NCBI GenBank assembly: GCA_025938935.1
Contig: JAPCWB010000001.1
Location: 3,348,001-3,412,000 of the forward strand
From: Novosphingobium sp. MW5
GTDB lineage: Bacteria > Pseudomonadota > Alphaproteobacteria > Sphingomonadales > Sphingomonadaceae
Direction: 5' to 3'
DNA: 64,000 bases
The notes under the pieces are model-generated. The model was not told the origin of the DNA. It did no database searches and saw only the letters and a program-made list of their open reading frames with translations. A program made the translations under genes and the position numbers. The first letter of the stretch is position 1. Every line of letters begins with the position of its first letter. Shown here in pieces: positions 53,898 to 62,436 of the stretch.

Positions 53898-54754
53898 TCA
53901 GCCGATCCGCGCCAGCAGGCGGTCGATCGCTGCGACGGCTTCCGGCTCGTCGAGCGTCGGGGCATGGCCGACGCGGGGGATCGTCACCAGTTCGACCGTC
54001 GGGCTGACTTCGCCCATCTTGCGGAAATTGGCCTCGGCCAACAGCTCAGTCAGTTCGCCGCGCAGGACGGTGACGGGGTTCTTCGCGACGGCGGCAAAGG
54101 CGGGCCACATATCCGGCTGCGTGCCATAGTCGACGCCCTTGAACGGTTCGGCGATCTTCATGTCATAGTCGAAGACCACGCGGCCATTGCTGGAAAGCGT
54201 CATCGTCCGCTTGGCCATGGTCAGCCAGTCATCGATTCCCAGTCAGGGAACGCAGCGCCGTGCGTTTCCTCGAGCGCGCGGGCGGCGTGCATCCAGGTGG
54301 GGAAGGTGCGGGCCTGCCCCGGGTAATCCATGATCCGGTCAAGCCCGAGCGTTTCGATCTGCGGGCCGATATCGTTGAACAGCGCCCCGGCAATCCGATC
54401 CGGCATGGTATAGCCCATGATGATCGTCATCAGCCCGCCCATCGAAGTGCCGATCGAGACGAAGCGGTCGATTCCCAGTTCGTCGAGCAGAACGGTGACG
54501 TCCTGCACATATTGCACCGGGTTGTAGGTCGCCGGGTCCTTGGCATAGGCGCTGTCACCGCGCCCGCGCATGTCCGGACAGATGACGCGCCATTCGCCCG
54601 CCAGCCGCGCCGCCACATCTTCGAAATCGCGGGCGTTGCGCGTCAGGCCATGCATGCACAGCACCACCGGGCGGTCATCGCGCCCGGCATAGTGACGGTA
54701 ATGGAGCTTGAGCCCATCCTGGCTCGTCCAATAGCGGTCTTCGAACTGGCTCAC
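53898..54754 (-). pseudogene. Alpha/beta hydrolase, frame broken near 54231-54237
   Basis: Alpha/beta-hydrolase fold enzyme split into two overlapping-content frames. Part one starts at GTG 54754 (MSQFEDRYWTSQDGLKLHY, AAGGAA upstream) and includes the oxyanion HGLTRNARDF and nucleophile elbow GTSMGG. It stops at TGA after ESMTG. Part two resumes with LTMAKRTMTLSSNGRVVFDY and ends with the catalytic-His region IPRVGHAPTLDEP. Adding one base near 54231-54237 joins them as ES-DDWLTMAK, giving 285 residues. Lipase, esterase or lactonase activity is possible. A single-base error is likely. Confidence 0.82.
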
Positions 54755-54836
54755 TTGGTTCCTTTGCAAGTCGCTTTGCGGCTAGCCCATTGGCGCGCCG
54801 CTTGCACGGGCGCCATCCAGCCCCCACTATCGCGTG

Positions 54837-56219
54837 ATGCGCGATGAACCGCAAGCCAATGCATATCAAGCCGATCCTGCAATCCTGAACCTTGCGGAAT
54901 GGATCGCCGATCCCGTGAAGCCGGCTGACTTCCCGGAAACGCGCCTGCGATTCCGCAACGACCGCTGGGCGCCTGCCGTGGGGCTGGACCACCTGTCTGA
55001 CGAGGAATGGGTCCGCCACTTCGGCCGGTTCGAACCCCTGCCCGGCAACCTGCCCCAGCCGCTGGCGCTGCGCTATCACGGCCACCAGTTCCGCCATTAC
55101 AACCCGGACCTTGGTGATGGGCGGGGATTCCTCTTCGCCCAGATGCGGGACGGACAGGGGCGGTTGCTCGACCTTGGCACTAAGGGATCAGGCCAGACCC
55201 CGTGGAGCCGCGATGGCGATGGGCGGCTGACGCTGAAAGGCGCGGTTCGGGAAATCCTCGCCACCGAAATGCTCGAGGCGTTGGGGGTAAACACCTCGAA
55301 GACCTTCTCGGTGATCGAAACCGGCGAATCGCTGTGGCGCGGGGACGAACCCAGCCCCACCCGCTCCGCCGTGCTGGTCCGGCTCAGTCACGGCCACATC
55401 CGCATCGGCACTTTCCAGCGGCTACTGATGCTCGAAGAGACCGGGCACATGGAGCAACTGGTAAATTATTGTCTCACCCAGTTCCCCGGACCGCCCCCGC
55501 CCGAGGATGCGCCCGGCAGGGAAGAACCGGCGGTCCAGCTGCTCCACCAGGTCGTCGAGCGGCTGGCCGATCTTGCCGCCAGCTGGATGGTCGCGGGCTT
55601 CGTCCACGGGGTGCTCAATACCGACAACATGAACATTTCGGGCGAGAGTTTCGACTATGGCCCATGGCGCTGGTTGCCGCGTTGGGATCCGTCATTCACC
55701 GCCGCCTACTTCGACCATTCGGGCCTTTACGCCTTCGGACGGCAGCCAGAAGCCTTGCTGTGGAATTGCAGCCAGCTTGCAGTGGCCTTGCGCGCTCTGA
55801 CCGAAGCCCCGCCGCTGATTGCCGCGCTGGACCGGTTCGGGCCGCTCTATGAAGCTGCAATGGCGCGGCATTTCTGTCGGCGGCTCGGCGTGGTCGAGCC
55901 CTCGCTCGATGAGGCAAGGGCGCCGATTTCTGCGGCAGAAAAGCATATGCGCGAAAACGAAATAGGTCCGGATGCCTTCTTCTTCGCCCATCGTGGTGGC
56001 CGCAACCGCCCGGACGGCCCGTTCGGCGATGCTCTCGCCAAACTGCAGCCGCAGCCCGGTGCGCTCGACCACCCGATATGGTCCTCCCCGGCCCCGCCGA
56101 CGATGCTGATCGACGAGGTTGAGCGGATCTGGTCAGCAATCGACGAGAAGGACGATTGGCAACCGCTCGCCGACACTCTATCCGCTGTACGCTCGCTAGG
56201 CTCCGCACTGCGAAATTGA
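54837..56219 (+). CDS. selO: SelO (YdiU) protein adenylyltransferase
   Basis: A 460-residue pseudokinase-fold AMPylator of the YdiU/UPF0061 family, which in E. coli modifies redox proteins under oxidative stress. Motifs: YHGHQFRHYNPDLGDGRGF, GTKGSGQTPWSRDGDGRLTL, KTFSVIETGE, and NTDNMNISGESFDYGPW in the active site. The ATG at 54837 is preferred over the adjacent GTG 54834. It is divergent from the alpha/beta hydrolase. It lacks a C-terminal selenocysteine or cysteine motif. Confidence 0.94.
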   Translation: MRDEPQANAYQADPAILNLAEWIADPVKPADFPETRLRFRNDRWAPAVGLDHLSDEEWVRHFGRFEPLPGNLPQPLALRYHGHQFRHYNPDLGDGRGFLFAQMRDGQGRLLDLGTKGSGQTPWSRDGDGRLTLKGAVREILATEMLEALGVNTSKTFSVIETGESLWRGDEPSPTRSAVLVRLSHGHIRIGTFQRLLMLEETGHMEQLVNYCLTQFPGPPPPEDAPGREEPAVQLLHQVVERLADLAASWMVAGFVHGVLNTDNMNISGESFDYGPWRWLPRWDPSFTAAYFDHSGLYAFGRQPEALLWNCSQLAVALRALTEAPPLIAALDRFGPLYEAAMARHFCRRLGVVEPSLDEARAPISAAEKHMRENEIGPDAFFFAHRGGRNRPDGPFGDALAKLQPQPGALDHPIWSSPAPPTMLIDEVERIWSAIDEKDDWQPLADTLSAVRSLGSALRN

Positions 56220-56277
56220 GGGTTTGGCAACAGATTCCGCGTAGTGGCGCATAAATGACAGGGACCGTGCACCGTCC

Positions 56278-57690
56278 ATGAGCAACGAAATAGTTTCCTA
56301 CGAACCGGCGACCGGCGAAGAGCTGTGGCGCGGCAAGCGGGGCGACGTGGACGATATTGTCGCCCGCGCCCGCCGCGCTTGGCCGGCCTGGGCCGCACAG
56401 CCGCTCGCCACCCGCATGGAACTGGTCCGCCGCTTCGCCAATGAAGTGCGCAAGGAAAGCGACAAGTTCGCCGAACTGATCGCCCGCGAAACCGGCAAGC
56501 CCATGTGGGAAGCCCGCAGCGAGGTGGAGACCGTTGTCGGCAAGGTCGAGATCTCGATCCGCGCCTATGCCGAGCGGACCGCGCAGCGAAAGCTGGACAA
56601 TGCCATGCAGGGCACAATGGCGGTGCGCCACAAGCCGCATGGCGTGATGGCGGTGCTGGGGCCGTTCAATTTCCCCGCGCACCTGCCCAACGGCCACATC
56701 GTCCCGGCCCTGATCGCGGGCAACGTGATCGTCTTCAAACCGAGCGAGAAGACCCCGGCTGTAGGTGAGTTCCTTTGCCAGTGCTTCAACCGCGCCGGTA
56801 TTCCGGCAGCGGCGGTGCAACTGCTCGTCGGCGGACCGGAAGAGGGCCAGGCGCTGGTTGCCCATGAAGGCATCGACGGTGTCCTGTTCACCGGCTCTGC
56901 CCATGCGGGCATCGCCATCAACCGCAAGCTCGCCACCCGGCCGGACAAGATCGTCGCGCTGGAAATGGGCGGGAATAACCCCATCGTCGTTTGGGACACG
57001 CCCAAGATCGCCGACGCGGCCGTCCTGGTCGTGCAGAGCGCCTTCACTTCGGCCGGGCAGCGGTGCAGCGCCGGGCGGCGGCTGATCGTCAAGGGCGCGC
57101 TCTATGACGCGCTTATCGACGAGGTGAAGCGCCTTGCCGACCGCATCATCGTCGGCGCCCCGTTCGACGATCCCGCCCCCTTCATGGGGCCGGTGATCGA
57201 CAATGCCGCGGCGGACGGCCTGACCGAAAGCTTCGTTTACCTGCTGTCGAACGGCGGCAAACCGATCAAGCACATGGTGCGGCAGGACCCCAAGCTGCCC
57301 TTCCTCTCCCCCGCGATCATAGACACGACCGCGATGAAGGAGCGCCCCGACGTCGAACTGTTCGGCCCCATGCTGCAAGTGATCCGCGTCGACGATTTCG
57401 ACGAGGCGATTGCCGAGGCCAACAATACCCGCTTCGGTCTTTCCGCCTCGCTGGTGGGGGGCACGCCGCAGGAATACAACCGCTTCTGGGCCAATGTTCG
57501 CGCCGGTATTATCAACTGGAACCGGCCGACCAACGGCGCGAGTTCGGGCGCGCCATTCGGCGGGGTCGGGCTTTCGGGCAACCACCGCCCGGCGGCCTTC
57601 TATGCTGCGGATTACTGCGCCTATCCGGTCACCAGCACCGAAATGGAACAGCCGCGCGCGACGATCGGCGTGGGACTGCGCAACGCCTGA
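56278..57690 (+). CDS. astD: Succinylglutamic-semialdehyde dehydrogenase AstD
   Basis: A 470-residue NAD-dependent aldehyde dehydrogenase. The AstD-type N-terminus SNEIVSYEPATGEELWRG, catalytic QRCSAGRR cysteine, VALEMGGNN glutamate and FGLSASLVGG region match the arginine succinyltransferase pathway enzyme. No astA, astB, astC or astE gene is in the window, so here it is an orphan. It may oxidise other semialdehydes. It lies 58 bases after selO on the same strand and is convergent with the lipoprotein. Confidence 0.92.
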   Translation: MSNEIVSYEPATGEELWRGKRGDVDDIVARARRAWPAWAAQPLATRMELVRRFANEVRKESDKFAELIARETGKPMWEARSEVETVVGKVEISIRAYAERTAQRKLDNAMQGTMAVRHKPHGVMAVLGPFNFPAHLPNGHIVPALIAGNVIVFKPSEKTPAVGEFLCQCFNRAGIPAAAVQLLVGGPEEGQALVAHEGIDGVLFTGSAHAGIAINRKLATRPDKIVALEMGGNNPIVVWDTPKIADAAVLVVQSAFTSAGQRCSAGRRLIVKGALYDALIDEVKRLADRIIVGAPFDDPAPFMGPVIDNAAADGLTESFVYLLSNGGKPIKHMVRQDPKLPFLSPAIIDTTAMKERPDVELFGPMLQVIRVDDFDEAIAEANNTRFGLSASLVGGTPQEYNRFWANVRAGIINWNRPTNGASSGAPFGGVGLSGNHRPAAFYAADYCAYPVTSTEMEQPRATIGVGLRNA

Positions 57691-57695
57691 GCTGG

Positions 57696-58397
57696 CTAGC
57701 CGCCCCTGGTAACGATCTGGACTTCAGTCAGGCCTTCCGGGCCAGGACGGACATAAACGGTCGCCGATAGCGGTCCCTTGGCCATGACCAGCGCATGGGC
57801 ATCGCCATTTGCGCGGTGATCGACGGAAAGGCCGCCCTTCTTCGCCTGCGCGGCATGGTAATCGACCGCCTCTGCGGGGCCTACGCCTATGCGGTAGGTC
57901 ACTGACCGGAAATGGCAGGCGCCGTCATCCGCGCCAACCGCCTCCTCGACATGACCGCGCGGAAAAGGCGCGAAGGGTTGCGGCAATCGCGCGGCCCAAA
58001 TCGCGGACCAGTTCGCCGCGCTTTCGCAGGGGAGCTTGCCGAAAGCGGTGCGCAGCGCGTGGAGCGCGGTTTGGCCGCCCTCGGCCTTGTCTGATCCGCT
58101 TGCTGCGGGCGCAGAGGGAACCGCGCCGCCGAACTGCGCCTTCGCCTCTGCCCGCGCCGCATCGAGCGCTTCGGGGGTATAGAGGTTCGCGGGAATCAGG
58201 GCCGATGCCACACCGGTTCCGGTCAGTGCCCGGCCCGCGCCGTTCATCGCGGCAAGGTCAGGCTCTGTCAGCAGAGGTCCAGCCAATGCCGCGCTTACTG
58301 CCGGATCGACCGGCTTCACCTGCTCCTCGGCGTCGCGCGAACAGCCCGCAACAGCGAGCAGCAGGAAGATTGGAGCATAGGGAGCGCGGCCAGCCAT
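57696..58397 (-). CDS. Predicted lipoprotein of unknown function
   Basis: A 233-residue exported protein with a lipobox (AVAGC, lipidated C19) after a short hydrophobic signal. The mature part is Ala/Pro-rich with a central region GKLPCESAANWSAIWAARLPQPF and an RSVTYRIGVGPAEAV strand. I do not recognise a domain. It converges on astD with a five-base gap. Confidence 0.68.
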   Translation of the reverse strand: MAGRAPYAPIFLLLAVAGCSRDAEEQVKPVDPAVSAALAGPLLTEPDLAAMNGAGRALTGTGVASALIPANLYTPEALDAARAEAKAQFGGAVPSAPAASGSDKAEGGQTALHALRTAFGKLPCESAANWSAIWAARLPQPFAPFPRGHVEEAVGADDGACHFRSVTYRIGVGPAEAVDYHAAQAKKGGLSVDHRANGDAHALVMAKGPLSATVYVRPGPEGLTEVQIVTRGG

Positions 58398-58433
58398 GGC
58401 ACCTTATCGGCGATCTTGGTTAAGGATGAACGA

Positions 58434-58466
58434 AAGCGCCCCCGGACGGCTGGTCCGGGGGCGCTT
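58434..58466 (-). terminator. Strong intrinsic terminator after the glycine-zipper gene
   Basis: A perfect 14-base stem (58434-58447 with 58453-58466) around a five-base loop; on the minus strand the second arm is followed by TTTCGTT. It lies downstream of the glycine-zipper gene that ends at 58510 on the minus strand. Confidence 0.8.
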
Positions 58467-58509
58467 CGGTCTGGGGTGATCCCCTGCGCTTGTCCTGACG
58501 GGGCAGGAT

Positions 58510-58971
58510 TTAGCGGCAGCGGCTACCCGAACGGTCGATCTCGCGGCCGGCAAGGGCACCGATGCCCGCACCGAGGATCACGCCGAGCGTCTTGTCGCCG
58601 TGGCGGCCGGCAACCGAGTTACCGATCAGGCCGCCAACCGCACCGCCGATGATCAGGCCGGTCGTGCCGTCGCTGCGGCGGCAGTAGTAGCGGCCATCAT
58701 CACCGCGCCAGGTGCGGGTGTTGCGGTACACCGGCTCGTCATAGCGGTTGTTGTAGCCGCCGTTATAGCCGCTCTGATAGCCATAGCCGCCGTTGTAGTT
58801 ATCCTGATTGCGCCAGCCGCGATGACGGCCGCGGTCGCTGTGGTTGTAGCTGTCGTTCTGCGACCAGCCGTAATTACCCTGATCATAGTCGTGGGCCTGG
58901 GCCGGAAGGGCGGTGACGAGGAGCCCCGGGGCAACCAGCGCCAGGGCGGCGTTCTTGAACATGTTGGTCAT
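58510..58971 (-). CDS. Glycine-zipper 2TM domain protein, Tyr/Asn-rich, exported
   Basis: A 153-residue exported protein: signal peptide residues 1-26 (ALPAQAH), then a Tyr/Asn/Gly-rich repetitive stretch with motifs such as NYNGGYGYQSG, and a C-terminal glycine-zipper (TGLIIGGAVGGLIGNSVAG and LGVILGAGIGALAG). Glycine-zipper proteins insert in or associate with the outer membrane. The start at 58971 has AAGGAG six bases upstream. The gene ends in a strong terminator. Confidence 0.85.
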   Translation of the reverse strand: MTNMFKNAALALVAPGLLVTALPAQAHDYDQGNYGWSQNDSYNHSDRGRHRGWRNQDNYNGGYGYQSGYNGGYNNRYDEPVYRNTRTWRGDDGRYYCRRSDGTTGLIIGGAVGGLIGNSVAGRHGDKTLGVILGAGIGALAGREIDRSGSRCR

Positions 58972-59169
58972 GGGTAACTCCTTCATTTGAACTCTTGGCC
59001 GACTCGGTGTCGGTCGATGTGTTCATGTTTAGAGCGTCGAACCTGAACGGACGGCAACCACAGTGTCAGGAACGCATTTTGCGACGAACCGAGTGCTTCC
59101 GTCTGTCGAAAGGCGGGTTGTGGTGCGGTGGCGGCGCGTTTAGGCGGCAACGATGAAAGCGCACCAGCC

Positions 59170-60060
59170 ATGACCGCGGCCCAGCAGAAGCAGAGCGGCC
59201 TGCCGCTCGCGCTTGGCGCCTATGTCATCTGGGGCCTGCTTCCGCTCTACTTGAGATATGTGCGCCACGTTCCTGCCTTCGAATTCGTCGGCTGGCGTAT
59301 CGTCTTCACCCTGCCGGTCTGCCTGATCGGCATTACGATGGCCCGTCAGTGGAGCGCGGTGAAAGCCGCGATCTCCAGCGCGCGGACCCTGCTGATCATG
59401 CTGGCGAGCGCGCTGCTGATCGGGATCAACTGGCTGGTCTATGTTTACGCGGTGCAGACCGGCCACGTGCTGGCGGCAAGCCTGGGCTATTACATAAACC
59501 CCCTGGTCAACGTACTGCTTGGCACGATATTCCTGAAGGAGCGGCTCACACGGACGCAGTGGCTGGCCGTGGTGCTGGCGGCCATCGGTGTCACCTTGCT
59601 GCTGTTCGGCGCGCTCGACATGCTGTGGATCAGCCTGACGCTGGCGCTCAGCTTTGGCACCTATGGCATGGTGCGCAAGGTTGCCCCGGTCGAATCGCTG
59701 CCCGGACTGACCATCGAGAGCGCGATCCTGACCCTCCCTGCCCTCGGCCTGATTGCCTTCTACGCGCAGACACCGGCGGGCCTGGCCTTTGGCCAGGACG
59801 GGCAGACCGATGCCTTCATCGCCTTTTCGGGCGTGGTGACCGCCGTGCCGCTCGTCCTCTTCGCGGCTGCTGCGCGGCGGATGGACTATTCGACGCTGGG
59901 CTTCATCCAGTTCCTCACGCCCACAGTCGTGTTCCTTGAGGGCCTGCTGATCTTCGGCGAGCCGCTGCGCCTGGTCCAGCTGGGCAGCTTCGTGCTGATC
60001 TGGGGCGCGATCGCGCTGTTCGTCGCGGACCTGCTGGCGCGGCGGCGGTCTAGGGCCTGA
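59170..60060 (+). CDS. rarD: RarD family EamA transporter
   Basis: A 296-residue ten-helix inner-membrane protein of the DMT superfamily, matching Rar[22 protein letters not shown] near the N-terminus, [32 protein letters not shown], and the C-terminal [20 protein letters not shown]. The start is the ATG at 59170. The transported compound is unknown (RarD was named after chloramphenicol sensitivity). It converges with pyrC, overlapping by 11 bases. Confidence 0.92.
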   Translation: MTAAQQKQSGLPLALGAYVIWGLLPLYLRYVRHVPAFEFVGWRIVFTLPVCLIGITMARQWSAVKAAISSARTLLIMLASALLIGINWLVYVYAVQTGHVLAASLGYYINPLVNVLLGTIFLKERLTRTQWLAVVLAAIGVTLLLFGALDMLWISLTLALSFGTYGMVRKVAPVESLPGLTIESAILTLPALGLIAFYAQTPAGLAFGQDGQTDAFIAFSGVVTAVPLVLFAAAARRMDYSTLGFIQFLTPTVVFLEGLLIFGEPLRLVQLGSFVLIWGAIALFVADLLARRRSRA

Positions 60061-61085
60061 AGCGCCAGCCGATCGTTTCCCCGGCATGGAATGGCACGAT
60101 GGCCGTGCCATTGGCATCGAGCGAAGCCGGCACTTCGACCGGCGCTTTTTCCAGCGTCACGGTCGCTTCGTTGACTGGCAGGCCGTAAAAGGCCGGGCCG
60201 TTGAGCGAGGCAAAGGCTTCGAACTTGTCCAATGCGCCTTCTTCTTCGAACACCGCCAGATAGCTTTCGAGCGCGTAGGGAGCGTTGAAGATGCCCGCGC
60301 AGCCGCATGCCGCTTCCTTTGCGCCCACGGCGTGCGGAGCGCTGTCCGTGCCGAGGAAGAATTTCGCGCTGCCGGAGGTCGCAGCCGCCCGCAGAGCAAG
60401 TCGGTGCTGCTCGCGCTTGGCGACGGGCAGGCAGTACATGTGGGGGCGGATGCCGCCGACCAGCATGGCGTTGCGGTTGATGTGCAGGTGCTGCGGCGTA
60501 ATCGTCGCGGCGACATTCGGGCCCGAGTTTTCGACAAAGCGCACCGCTTCTTCGGTCGTCACGTGCTCGAACACGACCTTGAGCTCCGGCAGATCGCGCA
60601 CCAGCGGCGCAAGCGTGCGTTCGATGAACACGGCTTCGCGGTCGAAAATGTCGACATGCGAGGTCGGTCACCTCGCCGTGGACCAGCAGCGGCATGCCGA
60701 TCTTGGCCATGCGTTCCAGCACCGCGCGGATGTTGGCCACGTCCGTCACGCCATGCGCCGAACCCGTCGTGGCATGCGCGGGATAAAGCTTTGCGGCCAC
60801 GAACACGCCGCCGGCAAATCCGCGCTCGACCTCGTCCGGGTCGGTGCCGTCGGTCAGGTACAGCGTCATCAGCGGGGTGAAGTCCATGCCCTCGGGCAGC
60901 GCCGCCATGATCCGCTGGCGATAGGCGGCAACGCCGGCGCAGTCGGTCATCGGCGGAGAGAGGTTGGGCATGACGATCGCTCGGGCAAACTGGGCGGCGG
61001 TATAGGGCAGTACGCCCTTCAGTACCTCGCCATCGCGCAAGTGCACGTGCCAGTCATCGGGGCGGCGGATCGTCAGCGTTTCCAT
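60050..61085 (-). pseudogene. pyrC: Dihydroorotase PyrC, single frame change near 60661-60665
   Basis: Zinc amidohydrolase that closes carbamoyl-aspartate to dihydroorotate in pyrimidine synthesis. The N-terminal frame starts at the ATG at 61083-61085 ([19 protein letters not shown]) and runs to [10 protein letters not shown]. The other frame continues with [44 protein letters not shown] and ends at GWRFRP. One extra base (GG at 60662-60663) accounts for the break and gives 344 residues, near the usual 348. All metal-binding histidines and the carboxylated-lysine region ([13 protein letters not shown]) are kept. A base-calling error is likely since the step is essential. Confidence 0.9.
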
Positions 61086-61123
61086 GGCTTCCCCTTAGTC
61101 GCGTCAGTTCCTATTTGTCACCC

Positions 61124-61819
61124 ATGACCGCAACGCTCCTGACCAACCGCGCCGTGATCCGCCTGTCCGGGGAGGACCTGCGCGGCTTCCTGCAGGGGTT
61201 GGTGACCAATGACGTCGGCAAGGACCTGCCGGTCTGGGCCGCTCTGCTTACCCCGCAGGGCAAGGTGCTGTTCGATTTCCTCGTATGGGCGGACGGTGAA
61301 GACCTGCTGCTCGATTGCGAGGCTGAGCAAGCCCCGACGCTGGTGAAGCGCCTGTCGATCTACCGCCTGCGCCGCCCGATCACGATTGCGGTCGACCCTG
61401 CGCTCGGCGTGCACTGGCAGGTCGACACGGAGGGCAACGACCCCCGCCTGCCCGCCCTCGGCAAGCGCTGGATCGGCGCGCCGGAGGGCGAACCCGCCGA
61501 CGCCGCTTGGCTCGCGCACCGCCTGTCGCTCGGCGTGTGCGAAGGCCATACGGAACTGTCCGACCTGCTCTGGCTCGAATGCAACGCTGCTGAGCTGAAC
61601 GGCGTGTCCTTCACCAAGGGCTGCTATGTCGGCCAGGAAAACACCGCGCGGATGAACTGGCGGCAGAAGGTCAACCGGCGGCTGGTCGTCGTCCCGCTGG
61701 CGACAAGCGACCCGGCCCGCCAGCGCGTGGCCTATCCGGAACTTGGCCTCGCAGTCGACCATCGGCGGGTGGAAGATATTGAAGCGGCGTTGCGACCGGC
61801 GTGGATGACCGAAGCCTAA
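61124..61819 (+). CDS. ygfZ: Folate-binding protein YgfZ/IbaG-type (Fe-S cluster repair)
   Basis: A 231-residue GcvT-like folate-binding protein used in Fe-S enzyme maturation. The family signature KGCYVGQE is present, with earlier LSGEDLRGFLQGLVTNDV and LLTPQGKVLFDFLVW. The ATG at 61124 was chosen over TTG at 61115. It starts 38 bases from the divergent pyrC start. Its stop overlaps the convergent TetR gene by four bases. Confidence 0.92.
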   Translation: MTATLLTNRAVIRLSGEDLRGFLQGLVTNDVGKDLPVWAALLTPQGKVLFDFLVWADGEDLLLDCEAEQAPTLVKRLSIYRLRRPITIAVDPALGVHWQVDTEGNDPRLPALGKRWIGAPEGEPADAAWLAHRLSLGVCEGHTELSDLLWLECNAAELNGVSFTKGCYVGQENTARMNWRQKVNRRLVVVPLATSDPARQRVAYPELGLAVDHRRVEDIEAALRPAWMTEA

Positions 61820-62406
61820 CCCTTCGCCAGAGCAATTCCGGCGCGTTCGGCTGCCTCGATCAGCATGCGCTCCGCCTGATCCCGCGCGGAATCGCGCTTG
61901 AGGCCTAGCGAAGCACCCAGCGCTTCGCCCATCATCGCGTCGCCCAAGGCCATCAGGACAAGGGTCAGCGTCACTTCGTGCATCGGCTCCTCGTCATGGC
62001 CGTTCACCTTGTCGACCATGTCGTGAATCGCTTCGACAATCGGATCGAGCGCGTCCTCGTTGCCCGAGAGCAGCATCCAGCTCGCCAGCGCGCCGCCGCC
62101 TTCCTTGCCGAAGGCATCGAAGGTCAGGTCCACCACCCGGCGCGGGCTGCCCACGCCAGCGCGGGTGGCGAGGACAGCCTCGGCAATGGTGTCACAGATT
62201 GTCTGCGCAAGATGGCTCGCCAGCGCCTTTTGCAGGCCCGATGCCGAGCCGAAATGGTGAAGCAGGTTGGCGTGGGTGCGCCCGATACGCGCGGCAACCG
62301 CCTTCAGCGTTACCGCCTGCGGCCCGGCCTCGATCAACAGCGCGCGCGCCGCTTCCATTGCGGCGGTGCGGCTCTCTTCCTGGGTCAGGCGGCGCCTTGT
62401 TGACAT
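61816..62406 (-). CDS. TetR family transcriptional regulator
   Basis: A 196-residue repressor-type regulator. The N-terminal helix-turn-helix AVAARIGRTHANLLHHFGSASGLQKALASH occupies about residues 30-65. The C-terminal ligand domain is helical and includes a MHEVTLTLVLMALGDAMMG hydrophobic helix. It is divergent from the metal-dependent hydrolase gene across 30 bases, so it probably represses both. The tiny spacer, with a GTTAAC core, probably holds the operator. Confidence 0.9.
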   Translation of the reverse strand: MSTRRRLTQEESRTAAMEAARALLIEAGPQAVTLKAVAARIGRTHANLLHHFGSASGLQKALASHLAQTICDTIAEAVLATRAGVGSPRRVVDLTFDAFGKEGGGALASWMLLSGNEDALDPIVEAIHDMVDKVNGHDEEPMHEVTLTLVLMALGDAMMGEALGASLGLKRDSARDQAERMLIEAAERAGIALAKG

Positions 62407-62436
62407 GCTTGTAAGTTAACCTATCTTCGCCGGGCC

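Noticed and set aside
53898..54218. Independent 106-residue gene
   Set aside because: It is the C-terminal, His-bearing half of the alpha/beta hydrolase.
55696..57585. 629-codon minus-strand open frame opposite selO and astD
   Set aside because: Shadow of two well-supported genes; no motif.
60050..60631. Separate small amidohydrolase gene
   Set aside because: It is the C-terminal half of PyrC, continuous in conserved sequence with the first half after one base is removed.
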